Assembly (NCBI RefSeq): GCF_000019525.1
Contig: NC_010506.1
Coordinates: 5,871,404-5,935,403, forward strand
Length of the DNA stretch: 64,000 nucleotides
Direction of reading: 5' to 3'
Origin: Shewanella woodyi ATCC 51908
GTDB lineage: Bacteria > Pseudomonadota > Gammaproteobacteria > Enterobacterales > Shewanellaceae
The translations under genes were made by a program, and so were the position numbers. Under the pieces are notes generated by a model that was not told the origin of the DNA, did not search any database, and saw only the letters and a program-made list of their open reading frames with translations. Below are positions 45,815 through 55,194 of this stretch, piece after piece. The stretch's first letter is position 1, and each line of letters starts with the position of its first letter.

Positions 45815-45840
45815 CGCTATCGATTATTCCTACAGCGCTA

Positions 45841-48108
45841 TTATGGCCAGAATGAAGTAAAACCAGAGGTTAATTGAGCCGTCATTGTTTCAATCTTTTT
45901 ATATGAACGACAGCCTGTTTCTAGCACTTTTTCATCAGCAGAATCATTGAATGCTCTATACAGATCTGGGCGCTGATTTTGCCAAATATCCTTAAGCTCG
46001 CTTTCTAATACAAGTGCAAGTTGCTCAAGTAAGTTACCTTCATTGCGACTTGCGAGCTTATCTTCATCTCCCTCAATGCGTGGCAACACCTTACACATTA
46101 AAAAGTCATCAAATACTGCCTGCAGCTCATGATCTGTCTTTGGTGCAAAGCTAATCACTGATAAACACAACTCATTAAAGGCACGGAATGCTAGCTCAAA
46201 TGCAGTTCCTTTTAATACCTCATTGACTGCTTTAAAAAATAAAGTAGATTTTTTTGCATCGCTATCCGCCTCAACTGCCTTAAACAGCTCAAGTTTAGCG
46301 TGGCTATAGACAGGGTAACTTAATGGCTTGGCTATTTTTTTTGATTCAAAGAAATCATCAATATCATTTGGGAAGAACTCGCCAAAATCAAAGCTGAGTG
46401 CACGGTCGATCACTTTACGGGAAAAACCATGGGTGGTTTCGTCCATATTGACTGTACCAGCGACAATTAAGTTAAAGGGGATGCCGATGCCATACTTTTT
46501 AAACAGTAGCCAAGCGTTGTCATAATTATCACCTTCAAACCCAAGCTGCTTACGTAGCGAATCTGTATAGTCTGGATGACTGATTGTAGTTGCGCTTAAC
46601 AGTGCATCACAGGCATAAGTGAAGTCATCTTCGGTCCACTGCCACTCTCTAGTTTCAATAACTGACAAGTAATCAGCAAAATACTGTTCAACTGGTGCAA
46701 GGTTCATTTCATCTAAACAGAGCCAGTAAGGCAAAATAGCATTCAATGAGCCGCTATCACCTTGGACAACCAATTTAATATCACCAGTTTTCTCATCTGT
46801 TTGCTCTTTCACCACTAAATCTGAATCAATAATTGCGCGCCATGATTTAGCTATAAATTCGATCACATCGGTGCTGACATATTCAACCTTTTTATTGAGA
46901 CGAGATACATAACCTAAAAGATCGCTTGGTTCATGCCAATCTGGACGCACCGAGGTTAAACAGTAGGTTTCACTTAACGAGCCACTCGCTTTGACTTGTT
47001 CACGTACAAAGCGGGTTTTACCTGTACCAGATATACCAGCGAGAAGTAGGAAGGGTTTTGATAGTGCAGTAAAAGAGCTGGTGCCGTTGAAAATTAATAT
47101 GTAGCGGCCTTCTTTTAACAAAATTTGATAATCGTTATATAAATTATTAAATAGTGGCATTAGGGACTGAATGTCCAGCCTTGATTCTGTTCCATCGGTC
47201 CATTGATTAGACAAATAATAATACAAGTCATTTACAAAAAATGGTGACTCAAAAAATCTAAGTTTTCCACCTGTCTTTAAGTCTTCAGTTTCAAGCTTAA
47301 CCTTAGAAGCTTTAAAAAAAGAAGTTAAGCGGTATACACCATCCTCTAAATTATAGCTTCCATGCTCATTATTTTTATCTACTAAAGAGCTAAATATTTT
47401 ACCATGGTGTCCGCGTTTAACTAATAGTGACAATAACTTAAACACAAACTCTGATCTTGATGATTCAGAGAGAATATTACCTCCCTCCGACTTATTTCCT
47501 GTATAAGTGGCTACTTTTTCACAGGCAAATACTGACTTTAAACTTTCACTTTCAGAAAATTGTTTTGCTATCTCTGCAATTGCTACCTGAGTTTCTGCTA
47601 ATAAGTTACCAGCCTTTAATATTGGTGATATGAAAAAGTCTTCTCTATCAATAGTTTTACCTCCGCCCCAGCTAGGATAATTGGATGTAAAGTTGCGAAA
47701 TAGTTCTAAATCATCCTGTGATAAATTCTGTGCATAAAAGTAGCTTTCTATTTGTTTGTCAAAGTCTCTTGAACCGCCTCTTAAAGCTTTAGCTATCTCT
47801 TGTAAATTCTCACCAGTAAATATATTAGAAAATAATTTCTGGTGATTATTTAACCCTTCAAGAAACTCAGATAGTTCATAGGCGATATAAAACCAAAAGT
47901 TAGATAAATATATAGATTTATCTGTAGAAGTTGTTATTTTTGTCGAATACTCAGCCCACTCTACCGCTGTATAACCACCAGCTTTATTAGTTTTGATGAA
48001 ATTCTCATAAGCAAAGTTAAATTCTTGAGATAACCTTACATCTGAAAATGATACTGATTGCATCACTTTATTTAAATATTCAAACTTTTCAGATAAATTT
48101 ATGAGCAT
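45841..48108 (-). CDS. McrB-like AAA+ ATPase/GTPase of the restriction system
   Basis: 755 aa, second gene. The C-terminal half is an AAA+ motor: Walker A LLLAGISGTGKTRFV near residue 355, Walker B YWLCLDEMNLAPVEQYF near 461, and sensor GTVNMDETTHGFSRKVIDRAL near 548. The latter corresponds to the McrB NTAD-type motif. The N-terminal 340 residues have no motif I know and probably recognise the target DNA, as in LlaJI R1. It starts 12 bp after the methyltransferase stop, so translation is coupled. Confidence 0.85.
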   Translation of the reverse strand: MLINLSEKFEYLNKVMQSVSFSDVRLSQEFNFAYENFIKTNKAGGYTAVEWAEYSTKITTSTDKSIYLSNFWFYIAYELSEFLEGLNNHQKLFSNIFTGENLQEIAKALRGGSRDFDKQIESYFYAQNLSQDDLELFRNFTSNYPSWGGGKTIDREDFFISPILKAGNLLAETQVAIAEIAKQFSESESLKSVFACEKVATYTGNKSEGGNILSESSRSEFVFKLLSLLVKRGHHGKIFSSLVDKNNEHGSYNLEDGVYRLTSFFKASKVKLETEDLKTGGKLRFFESPFFVNDLYYYLSNQWTDGTESRLDIQSLMPLFNNLYNDYQILLKEGRYILIFNGTSSFTALSKPFLLLAGISGTGKTRFVREQVKASGSLSETYCLTSVRPDWHEPSDLLGYVSRLNKKVEYVSTDVIEFIAKSWRAIIDSDLVVKEQTDEKTGDIKLVVQGDSGSLNAILPYWLCLDEMNLAPVEQYFADYLSVIETREWQWTEDDFTYACDALLSATTISHPDYTDSLRKQLGFEGDNYDNAWLLFKKYGIGIPFNLIVAGTVNMDETTHGFSRKVIDRALSFDFGEFFPNDIDDFFESKKIAKPLSYPVYSHAKLELFKAVEADSDAKKSTLFFKAVNEVLKGTAFELAFRAFNELCLSVISFAPKTDHELQAVFDDFLMCKVLPRIEGDEDKLASRNEGNLLEQLALVLESELKDIWQNQRPDLYRAFNDSADEKVLETGCRSYKKIETMTAQLTSGFTSFWP

Positions 48109-48120
48109 TAACTAACTCCG

Positions 48121-49371
48121 TTAAATGATTTTTTTTATTTCTTTGGCTAAAGCATCAATTACAGGGACTGAAACGCTATTACCAAACTGCTTATAGGCTT
48201 GAGTTTTTGATGCACTAAATGCAAACTCTTCAGGAAAACCTTGTAGTCTTGCTGCCTCTCTTGGACTAATCTTTCTAGGATTTCTTCCCTCTTGATCTAG
48301 AAGAATCTCACTACCATCCTTGTAGTAGCGGGCGGAAATAGTGTTGGTATATTCACTCTCTGGTGAAACTAAACCGTAGCCAAACCCTTTACCCTTAGCT
48401 TTATTCTCAATTTTTCTTCGCTTATGACCTGCCCATAGCTTGTCAGATATGGTTAACTTTTCACAAGGCTCACTCTCTAATATATCGGCAACCTTCGTAT
48501 CCTTACCTGATGGTTTTGGATATTGGAATTGTTCAATAAGACCGTCTTTCCATAAAATAATATATATACGCTGTCTGTTTTGAGGCACACCAAAATCAAC
48601 AGACCTCATTACCATTTTTTTAGCTTCTATTTGGATCTGTTTAGCTGTGCCGTGCTCTATCAACTCTTTCGAAATATTACAGCTATAGCCTATGTCTGTT
48701 AGGGTTTTCAATATAACCTTTAATGTATACCCTTTATCGTGACTGACTAGACCTTTAACATTCTCTAAAAGTGCAAATTTCGGCTGTTTCTCTTCGATAA
48801 TACGCGCAATATTATGGAAGAGCGTCCCTCGAGTATCTTCTATTCCCAACTTAAGACCTGCATGTGAAAATGGCTGACAAGGAAAACCAGCAAGTAATAC
48901 ATCGTGATCAGGGATATGAGTCGGATTTATCGCTGTAATGTCACCAAATGGAAGCTCACCATGATTAGTCTGATAAGTTGCTTGCGCATGCTTATCAAAT
49001 TCAGATGAAAAGACACAAGCACCATCATTTTGTTGAAACCCTAAGCGTACTCCTCCAATCCCAGCAAATAGGTCAATGAATTTGAATTTTGAATCAATGA
49101 CAGGTTTTAATTTTTGATGGTCAAAGACAAGTTCGAAAAACTGTTCTTTATTGATAAAGATCGCAGCTTCAGATAGAAGCAATTTAACCTCTGTCTTTAG
49201 CTGTTTTGGATCTGACTTGATATGATCGCAAAAAAACTCACTCTCTGTTGCTAACGCATGAAGCCACTGATCTACTAATGCTTTAGGCTCTGTACCTTCA
49301 GGTACATGTGGCAGCACCATAGGTTCTATTAAAATTTTTGCTTGTTCGAGTGAATTTGGATCAGTTTTCAT
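48121..49371 (-). CDS. DNA (cytosine-5) methyltransferase of the restriction system
   Basis: 416 aa, first gene of the operon. C5-methyltransferase motifs appear in order: I FIDLFAGIGGVRLGFQ (98–113), IV GFPCQPFSHAG with catalytic Cys165, VI LLENVKGL, VIII QNRQRIYII, and X KQFGNSVSVPVIDALAKEI near the C-terminus. The target-recognition region between VIII and IX is short. An extra 90 residues precede motif I. It protects host sites from the two downstream restriction subunits. Only one methyltransferase is present, whereas the classic LlaJI locus has two. Confidence 0.92.
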   Translation of the reverse strand: MKTDPNSLEQAKILIEPMVLPHVPEGTEPKALVDQWLHALATESEFFCDHIKSDPKQLKTEVKLLLSEAAIFINKEQFFELVFDHQKLKPVIDSKFKFIDLFAGIGGVRLGFQQNDGACVFSSEFDKHAQATYQTNHGELPFGDITAINPTHIPDHDVLLAGFPCQPFSHAGLKLGIEDTRGTLFHNIARIIEEKQPKFALLENVKGLVSHDKGYTLKVILKTLTDIGYSCNISKELIEHGTAKQIQIEAKKMVMRSVDFGVPQNRQRIYIILWKDGLIEQFQYPKPSGKDTKVADILESEPCEKLTISDKLWAGHKRRKIENKAKGKGFGYGLVSPESEYTNTISARYYKDGSEILLDQEGRNPRKISPREAARLQGFPEEFAFSASKTQAYKQFGNSVSVPVIDALAKEIKKII

Positions 49372-49721
49372 TAATAGTTACTACAATAATTTTTTGTGAT
49401 GAGTAGTAGTTAATTGCCACTAAAACTCTGTATGTGTTTGTATTTGTTCTTAATGTGTGGTTTATCTAGACTTGTTGTTAATTACTTAAGAATTATGATC
49501 ATTAAATGATGTAGTTTGATAAACACTGGGTGTTGATTCAATTTTACTTAGAAATCAATATACATTAAAAATGAGCTTCATCTTATCAACTAGTGATAAA
49601 TCCACAAGTGATACCTTGTTAAACCTAGGTACTTGAACAATTTTTATGTATTGCCTACATAGAAGTCAAAGGTGCTTTGATTTACACATTGCATTAAGGT
49701 TTTAATACAAAATCAAAGGTA
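49372..49721. promoter_or_regulatory. Divergent promoter region of the restriction locus
   Basis: This 350-bp AT-rich region lies between the methyltransferase and a + strand unknown gene. It holds an inverted repeat TCAAAGGTGCTTTGA (49666–49680) with a third half-site ATCAAAGGT next to the + strand start (49712–49720). Direct repeats AGTGATA lie at 49592 and 49607. Such symmetric sites could be operators, but no protein is known for them. Confidence 0.45.
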
Positions 49722-50282
49722 ATGATTATTAGTAATATTTTTCAAGTGTTTACGGATAATGCTATCTTACACTTATACTTAGAACTGTCTGATAGGGGTG
49801 GGTTCTCCACTCATGAACATCGGAATCAGATTTTAGTACGGTTTATTAAAAAATCCTTAAAAAATCAAAAGTATAAGATTATTAGAAAAGAACTGAAGCG
49901 TTTGTTACATGTAAGAGGGAATACCTCCATTTCTTTAGAGAGTAGGCTTTGGGACTTTAAAATTGTTAGTGATAAAAGTAAGTCAGACTTAAGGCATTTG
50001 TATGATCTTTTAGAGTATCTAAACCTAGATTTAGGTTTAGAGTCTCGGTTTTTTATCGATGAGCCCGATGAGAAATTTATCAGTATGAAACAATATGAAG
50101 TAGAAAACTGTTTCAATAAGAAAGGAGAACAATTAACCCCGATTTCAATGACTATCGAAACTGCAAAGCTGGATAAAGTGATTGACTATATAAGTCAAAA
50201 ATCACCTTTTACAGTCGAAATTGCTTCTAGTTCCAGTAAGTGCTTTTTTATAGTCATATATCTGTTTTTAAATAATAAATAA
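49722..50282 (+). CDS. Unknown protein divergent from the restriction operon
   Basis: 186 aa, not recognised. The N-terminal half is rich in Lys, Arg and Leu and looks helical (FIKKSLKNQKYKIIRKELKRLLH). The C-terminus ends in a hydrophobic run (CFFIVIYLFLNNK) that may be a membrane anchor or a diverged tail. It is strongly AT-rich, like the restriction genes next to it, and starts a few bases after a half-site repeat. It may be a cargo or control gene of the defence locus; that is inference from place only. Confidence 0.45.
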   Translation: MIISNIFQVFTDNAILHLYLELSDRGGFSTHEHRNQILVRFIKKSLKNQKYKIIRKELKRLLHVRGNTSISLESRLWDFKIVSDKSKSDLRHLYDLLEYLNLDLGLESRFFIDEPDEKFISMKQYEVENCFNKKGEQLTPISMTIETAKLDKVIDYISQKSPFTVEIASSSSKCFFIVIYLFLNNK

Positions 50283-50346
50283 TAAATTTTCACTGTTTAT
50301 TACAGGCTATAATTAAGTAAGAAAAGTCTGCTCAGGAAGTTAAGCT

Positions 50347-50739
50347 ATGCTTCAATACAAGCAAGAGTTTGGTGAAGGTTTTGAACTGGGGTTTGAGCTT
50401 GGTCATTTCCCCTTTCTTCAAGATAAGAGCTGGCACAATGATGTGTGTCCAAGCTTTATGTTTAAGGCCCTGATCGACCTAAATAACCCAGACCTAAACC
50501 AAAGTAAGCAAAAGGAACAATACCTAGTATTGTGGGTTGATTATGAGAATGGAGGTGATCGTGAGAACACTACTACGAGCCGCTACTCTATTGTTACTGC
50601 GACTAATCTAGGTTCATTGCATGAACCAGAGATTTATCATAATGAAAGCAGTATCACTGTTTTTGAAGCCGAAGATCCCAAAGCCTTAACCCAATATCTC
50701 TCAGCACTCTCGACCCTCTCTATTTCGGAAACCAGTTAA
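50347..50739 (+). CDS. Unknown small protein beside the restriction locus
   Basis: 130 aa, not recognised. AGGAAG lies about 9 nt before the ATG, a reasonable ribosome site. The sequence is acidic with mixed beta-like segments (EQYLVLWVDYENGG, SRYSIVTATNLG) and no membrane helix. It lies 64 bp after the 186-aa gene on the same strand, possibly co-transcribed. Repeat block D begins right after it. Confidence 0.5.
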   Translation: MLQYKQEFGEGFELGFELGHFPFLQDKSWHNDVCPSFMFKALIDLNNPDLNQSKQKEQYLVLWVDYENGGDRENTTTSRYSIVTATNLGSLHEPEIYHNESSITVFEAEDPKALTQYLSALSTLSISETS

Positions 50740-50754
50740 GCTTCTCTAATCTTT

Positions 50755-51480
50755 ACCTCTGTGAACTCCGTGTAGCGAAGGTCAATAACGTTCTTGTTTA
50801 ACAGCCAGTTCGCTATCCCTAGCTCTCGTTCATTTGCACGTAGCTTTGCTACATTCACCGTGGTGAGAATGCTCCTATTTGTGTATCAAGATAAAAGCTA
50901 TTTACCACAGAGGGCCGGAGGACTTGGAGAACAGCGAAATCGAAGAGGCAGTTTTGGTTTTCCCTCCAATCTTTACCTCTATGTTGACTCTTATCTTATG
51001 TTTCCACTCGAAACTTGCAGCGTAGCGCCCTAGAAGTGAGCCTGTGAAGGTTCTCGCAGGGCAACGCTGCTCCTTTCTAATATAAAGATAAAAGCTATCT
51101 ACCACGGAGAACACAGAGGGAGCGGAGAAAAGCAAAATCGAAGAGATAACCTTTTGCTTTACCAGCAGGTGTAGATACGGCTATGACCGTTGGTAGCATG
51201 GATGCTACCGTCGAACCTCCATGGAAGGATTTACGGTGTGTCATCGAAGTATCGACACATAACCCCGCTGGAGGCGATAAATACCAATAAGGTTATGGTT
51301 TCCAATTACCAACCAAGTATCAAAACTTAAATGGGAATGAGAAAGTAAAAACGATGATATAGCTTCATCGCTGAAGCTAACAAGGTTTGATTACCTTTAA
51401 TCCACCAAGTACCGAATAAGCCAAATGAAACCAAAAGCTAACCAAAAAAATATTTGATCAACTTGTTATTCGACAAGTTG
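50755..51480. repeat. Mosaic repeat block D
   Basis: Holds two plus-oriented CCAC-GAG-ACACAGAGG motifs (about 50906–50945 and 51099–51145), AACCCCGCTGGAGGCGAT (51261–51278) and a GATGATATAGCTTCATCG inverted repeat near 51355. It ends with AACTTGTTATTCGACAAGTT near 51459–51479. An initial part near 50784–50850 (AACAGCCAGTTCGCTATCC) keeps the opposite orientation, matching block B. ORFs predicted across it are not credible genes. Confidence 0.8.
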
Positions 51481-51552
51481 AAAGATTTTTTTGATTACAG
51501 CTGTCTCATTCATTGCTACTTAATCGAAGTAGTGTCTTTGGGATTAAATACG

Positions 51553-51984
51553 ATGAAAACAACAAATTTTGGCTATCTGTTTGGTGTGCTAGGTGTATCT
51601 TTGGTGTTGCTGTGGTTGGGCGTTTATAAGTTCACTGCTACTGAGGCTAAGTTGATTGAGCCCTTGATAGTGAACCACCCCTTGTTAAGTTGGGTTTACC
51701 AAGTGCTCTCTGTACAAACGGTTTCGAATCTTATTGGCTCGGTTGAAATTCTTGTAGGCATAGGCCTGCTGTTGGGATTTAAAAACGCAAAAGTCGGTTT
51801 GGTATCTGGGCTATCTGCTGTGGGTATTTTTGTAGTGACACTCAGTTTTATGCTGACAACACCGGATACCTGGAAAGTCTCAGATGGCGTGCTGATCACT
51901 AACTTCTTTCTGCTTAAAGATTGGGTGTTTCTTGCCATCGCAATCATGGTGGTTGAAACACATCGAGGCGCATTAAAGGGATAG
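51553..51984 (+). CDS. DUF417/RclC-like membrane protein
   Basis: 143 aa from the ATG at 51553. A 33-residue upstream extension exists but reads through the end of repeat block D and is rejected. Four membrane helices; GVLGVSLVLLWLGVYKFTATEAKLIEPLIVNHPLLSW and the TTPDTW–LLKDWVFL segment are DUF417 features. The E. coli member RclC (YkgB) belongs to the reactive-chlorine response. A catalase-like peroxidase follows by about 50 bp, so the pair probably handles oxidants. Confidence 0.82.
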   Translation: MKTTNFGYLFGVLGVSLVLLWLGVYKFTATEAKLIEPLIVNHPLLSWVYQVLSVQTVSNLIGSVEILVGIGLLLGFKNAKVGLVSGLSAVGIFVVTLSFMLTTPDTWKVSDGVLITNFFLLKDWVFLAIAIMVVETHRGALKG

Positions 51985-52036
51985 TTGCTATCTCTACTCT
52001 TTCTATTCTTTTTAGCTGTTCTATAAAGGGGTTATC

Positions 52037-53029
52037 ATGGATTCATATCGTCTTGTTTCGTTTATAAATACCTGCTTACTGACAGGTGTCACCGTGCTTT
52101 CATCTTCTGTATTCGCTGCTGATAGAAGCAGTGCTGAGCTGGTGGATGCCGTCAATGGCACGCCTGATTCAGCCAGTCGTGAGGCGGGTAAAAAAGTTAA
52201 ATTGCGCAATCATGCGAAGGGTTTTTGCACTTCAGGGTCGTTTATTCCTAACCCTAAACTGCACAACACCTTGGCTATTCCCTTTTTTAAACAAGCAGAA
52301 ATACCTATCACCGCACGTTTCTCCCTTGGTGGGACAAATCCACATGCATCGGATAGAGGTGCGGGGCGCTTTATGTCGCTTAAGATTGATGGTGACAAGG
52401 AGAGCCTTAATTTTGTGACGACTAATTCTCCGGTCTTTTTTGCCAGTAATTTGGAGGAGTTTTTCAACTTTCAAACAAAGGTGAAGCAGGGAGCTGAGGG
52501 TAAACAATGGCTTGTGGATAATCAGCCAAATGCTAAAGCGTTTTTTGATTACATCAAAACCTTGCCGCCGAGTGCCAGTTTTGCCAATAGCCGCTATTTT
52601 GGGGTTAACAGTTTCCTGTTTAGTGCAAATAATGGCGATATTAAGCCTGGACGTTGGAGTTTTGAACCGGTTGATGGAGTGGTTAATCTTAGCCAAAACC
52701 AGCTTGATAAGTTACCAAACAACTTCTTAAAAGATGAATTGTTAACTCTTATTCAACAAAAGCCCGCTATCTGGGATCTTTATATTCAGTTAGCAGAGCC
52801 CGGTGATGAGATTAACGACCCCACAGTATTATGGCCTGAGACACGCCAACGCCTGTTAGTCGGGCAAGTGTTGATTGATGGCAGCAGAGACAGTGAGAGT
52901 GCAACTATGCAGTGTGACAGGGGAATATTTAACCCGGTACTATTGCCTGAAGGGATCAAACCTTCTGCTGACCCCATATTAAATGCTCGCACTCCCGCCT
53001 ACATTGAATCATTTATCCGCCGCCAATAG
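52037..53029 (+). CDS. Catalase-related peroxidase with signal peptide
   Basis: 330 aa. A signal peptide (LLTGVTVLSSSVFA, cleavage near residue 27) sends it to the periplasm. The short catalase fold has VKLRNHAKGFCTSGSFIP with the distal haem His near residue 59, then ITARFSLGGTNPHASDRGAGRFMSLKI and WSFEPVDG. It is shorter than true catalases (about 480 aa) and matches the SrpA-like, catalase-related peroxidase group. It follows the RclC-like gene in the same direction. Its stop is 9 bp before a perfect palindrome. Confidence 0.85.
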   Translation: MDSYRLVSFINTCLLTGVTVLSSSVFAADRSSAELVDAVNGTPDSASREAGKKVKLRNHAKGFCTSGSFIPNPKLHNTLAIPFFKQAEIPITARFSLGGTNPHASDRGAGRFMSLKIDGDKESLNFVTTNSPVFFASNLEEFFNFQTKVKQGAEGKQWLVDNQPNAKAFFDYIKTLPPSASFANSRYFGVNSFLFSANNGDIKPGRWSFEPVDGVVNLSQNQLDKLPNNFLKDELLTLIQQKPAIWDLYIQLAEPGDEINDPTVLWPETRQRLLVGQVLIDGSRDSESATMQCDRGIFNPVLLPEGIKPSADPILNARTPAYIESFIRRQ

Positions 53030-53037
53030 TCAAAAAT

Positions 53038-53066
53038 CTATTCGCCTCATATTATGAGGCGAATAG
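53038..53066. repeat. 29-bp palindrome at the left edge of block E
   Basis: CTATTCGCCTCA and TGAGGCGAATAG are perfect 12-bp arms around TATTA. It may end the peroxidase transcript. Nearly the same palindrome recurs at 55195–55223 on the other side of the fic gene. Confidence 0.85.
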
Positions 53067-54023
53067 GATTCCTAATTGCCTCATTACCTCTATTTTTCTT
53101 AGTAAAACTTACTTAAGTACCTGTACAAAAATAAAGTCGGTCATCAAAAATAGAACGGCTAAACGCCTAAAGAGATAATCTAAGCTATCACCACAGAGAA
53201 CACGGAGCTCTCAGAGAAAAGCAAAATCGAAGATACTATCTGCTTTTTAAAGATAAGGTGTCGATGTGGCTATGGCTTCCAAAGCAAGATGAGCTTTTAC
53301 AGCATTAAAGCTATCTACCACGGAGAACACAGAGGGAGCGGAGAAAAGCCAAATCGAAGAAGTGAGTCATGGCTCTACCAACAGGTGTAGATACGGCTGC
53401 GAGTTTTTAAAACAAGATGAGCTTTCACAGTATTAAAGCTATCACCACGGAGAGCACGAAGAACTCGGAGAAAAGCCAAATCGAAGAGATATAAGTGGCT
53501 CTACCAAAAGGTGTCGATGCGGCTACGCTCTTCCAAAACAAGATGAGATTTCACAGCATTAAAGCTTATCACCACGGAGAACACGGAGAAAAGCCAAATC
53601 GAAGAGACATAAGTGGCTCTACCAAAAGGTGTAAGTGAGACTGAGACCTTATATTTCAAGGATGAAATAGTAGAGCGCCCATGGATGGGTTTATAGCGTG
53701 TTGAAGGATTACTTGCACGTAACCCCGCTGGAGGCGATTAACACCAATAAGGTTATGACTTTAAATTACCAACCAAGTACCAAAAAATGATGAGAATTAT
53801 ATAGTTAAAGCTAAAGGCCGCTTCGTCGGTGAAGCTAATAAGGCCTGCTGCAAGCAATAAATATCAATGAAGCCATGGTTCACAACTATCGACCAAGTAC
53901 CAAAATCCAGATGAGAATTAGATAGTTAAAGCGATGAAATAGCTTCATCGTTGAAGCTAACAAACTTCAAAGTAAAAATGAAAGCCAAATGAAACCAAAA
54001 CCTAACCAGAAAAGCTATTTGCG
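53067..54023. repeat. Mosaic repeat block E
   Basis: After the palindrome, GTCGGTCATCAAAAATAG and GAACGGCTAAACGCC (about 53137–53175) repeat exactly in block F. A tandem array follows. Then come AACCCCGCTGGAGGCGAT (53721–53738), CCTGCTGCAAGCAATAA (53844–53860), two CATCG–GAAGCT inverted repeats, and CCTAACCAGAAAAGCTATTTG, which leads straight into the 3' end of fic. No gene is visible. Confidence 0.85.
53183..53640 (+). repeat. Tandem repeat array, about four units of 125–129 bp
   Basis: Units start AGCTATCACC or AGCTATCTACC at 53183, 53309, 53438 and 53563. Each holds the CCACGGAGA-CAC motif, AGCCAAATCGAAGA, GGTGTNGATGCGGCT and a closing ACAAGATGAG–CAGCATTAA. Two more units lie in block F (55340 and 55468). 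Confidence 0.85.
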
Positions 54024-55133
54024 TTACTTGCTAGCTAGCAAGTAACGGGTACTTCGCCCACCAGCATCGGCCTTAACCAAACACTTTTGTTCAACTAACT
54101 GGGCTAAATGACGTGTGGCTGTTGCACGGCTTACTTTAGCGACCTTTTGGTACTGGCTACTGCTAATTCCAAGCTCAAACTCACCGTCTAAAAGCCGATT
54201 AAGCACTTTGACTTGCTCAGTTGTCAGCTTTTTACCACTTAATGTCTGATCGACTCGTTGCCAGTAGTTGGTTTTGGCTATAGTTTGCGCTATATCGTCT
54301 AATGATTTTTGTAAACTCGCGTTGAGTGTATCTAAGAACCAGACAAGCCAAGTTGTTATATCGAGTTCACCTTTCTGGCTTGTTTCTAGCATCTCGTAAT
54401 AGGCTTGGCGGCGCTCTAACACAGTAACAGACATGGCATAAAAACGGATTGACCTGTGTTCAGCTTGGGTTAGGGCTAAGTCTGTAAGTAGTCGAGTTAT
54501 ACGGCCATTACCATCATCGAGAGGGTGCAAGGTCACAAACCATAGATGTGTAATTGCCGCACGAATTAAGGGATCTAGATCAGTATCGTGACGAGAGTGA
54601 TTAAACCAAGCAATAAACTGCTCAAGTTCTCCATCGAGTATTGAGCGAGGAGGCGCTTCGAAGTGTACTTTGGGCTTATCTATACGGCCCGATACCACTT
54701 GCATTGGCTCCTCTCCCCGTAAGGTTCCACCTTGGATAGAGTTAAATAGACTATGGCCTTCAGGGAATAGTAGATGATGCCAGTTTAGTATTCGCGTTAA
54801 GGTTAACTCTGATTGCCAATTTTGCAATGCATCTAAGGTCATCTCTGCCAGGCCATCAGTTTGCACTGTGGTGGGGAATGGCTTTTTGTCACTGACACCA
54901 AGTTTATTGGCTAAGGATGAGCGTACCGAGAAGGCATTGAGCTTTTCACCTTCAATAGCGCTTGAATGTATGATGTTCGCCAAAAGCGTATCGAGTGTGA
55001 TTTGGACTGAAGGGTCTTGATCTAACTTGCCAAGAAGTAGACCTTGATTGAAGTTAATCTGACGCAGTAACTGCGAGACTTTGCTGCTATCCCAATGAAA
55101 ATTAGGCCAATCAGCCTGCTGCCAAATCCACAT
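54024..55133 (-). CDS. Fic-domain protein AMP transferase with DNA-binding tail
   Basis: 369 aa. The N-terminal DUF4172-like region holds the inhibitory helix SSAIEG (residues 57–62; pattern S/T-x-x-x-E-G). The Fic core HPLDDGNGR (203–211) is intact, so the enzyme should transfer AMP from ATP to a protein hydroxyl. The C-terminus is a winged helix (YQKVAKVSRATATRHLAQLVEQKCLVKADAGGRSTRY, about 325–365). It stands alone between two direct copies of the same repeat. Its last codons (LLASK) are CTTGCTAGCTAGCAAG, the block-ending hairpin. A perfect palindrome upstream is a possible self-operator. Confidence 0.9.
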   Translation of the reverse strand: MWIWQQADWPNFHWDSSKVSQLLRQINFNQGLLLGKLDQDPSVQITLDTLLANIIHSSAIEGEKLNAFSVRSSLANKLGVSDKKPFPTTVQTDGLAEMTLDALQNWQSELTLTRILNWHHLLFPEGHSLFNSIQGGTLRGEEPMQVVSGRIDKPKVHFEAPPRSILDGELEQFIAWFNHSRHDTDLDPLIRAAITHLWFVTLHPLDDGNGRITRLLTDLALTQAEHRSIRFYAMSVTVLERRQAYYEMLETSQKGELDITTWLVWFLDTLNASLQKSLDDIAQTIAKTNYWQRVDQTLSGKKLTTEQVKVLNRLLDGEFELGISSSQYQKVAKVSRATATRHLAQLVEQKCLVKADAGGRSTRYLLASK

Positions 55134-55161
55134 ATCTATCGCCTTGAGTCGAATACACTCT

Positions 55162-55190
55162 TTATTCTACTCACTATATGAGTAGAATAA
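55162..55190 (-). promoter_or_regulatory. 29-bp palindrome upstream of fic, likely operator
   Basis: TTATTCTACTCA and TGAGTAGAATAA are perfect 12-bp arms around CTATA. It ends 29 bp before the fic start codon, where it would overlap the promoter. It differs from the neighbouring palindrome at 55195–55223 mainly in two base pairs of each arm (TA versus GC). Confidence 0.55.
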
Positions 55191-55194
55191 CAAC

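Noticed and set aside
53183..53640. CRISPR array
   Set aside because: The units are 125–129 bp and similar along their whole length, with no short identical repeat alternating with unique spacers, and no cas genes nearby.
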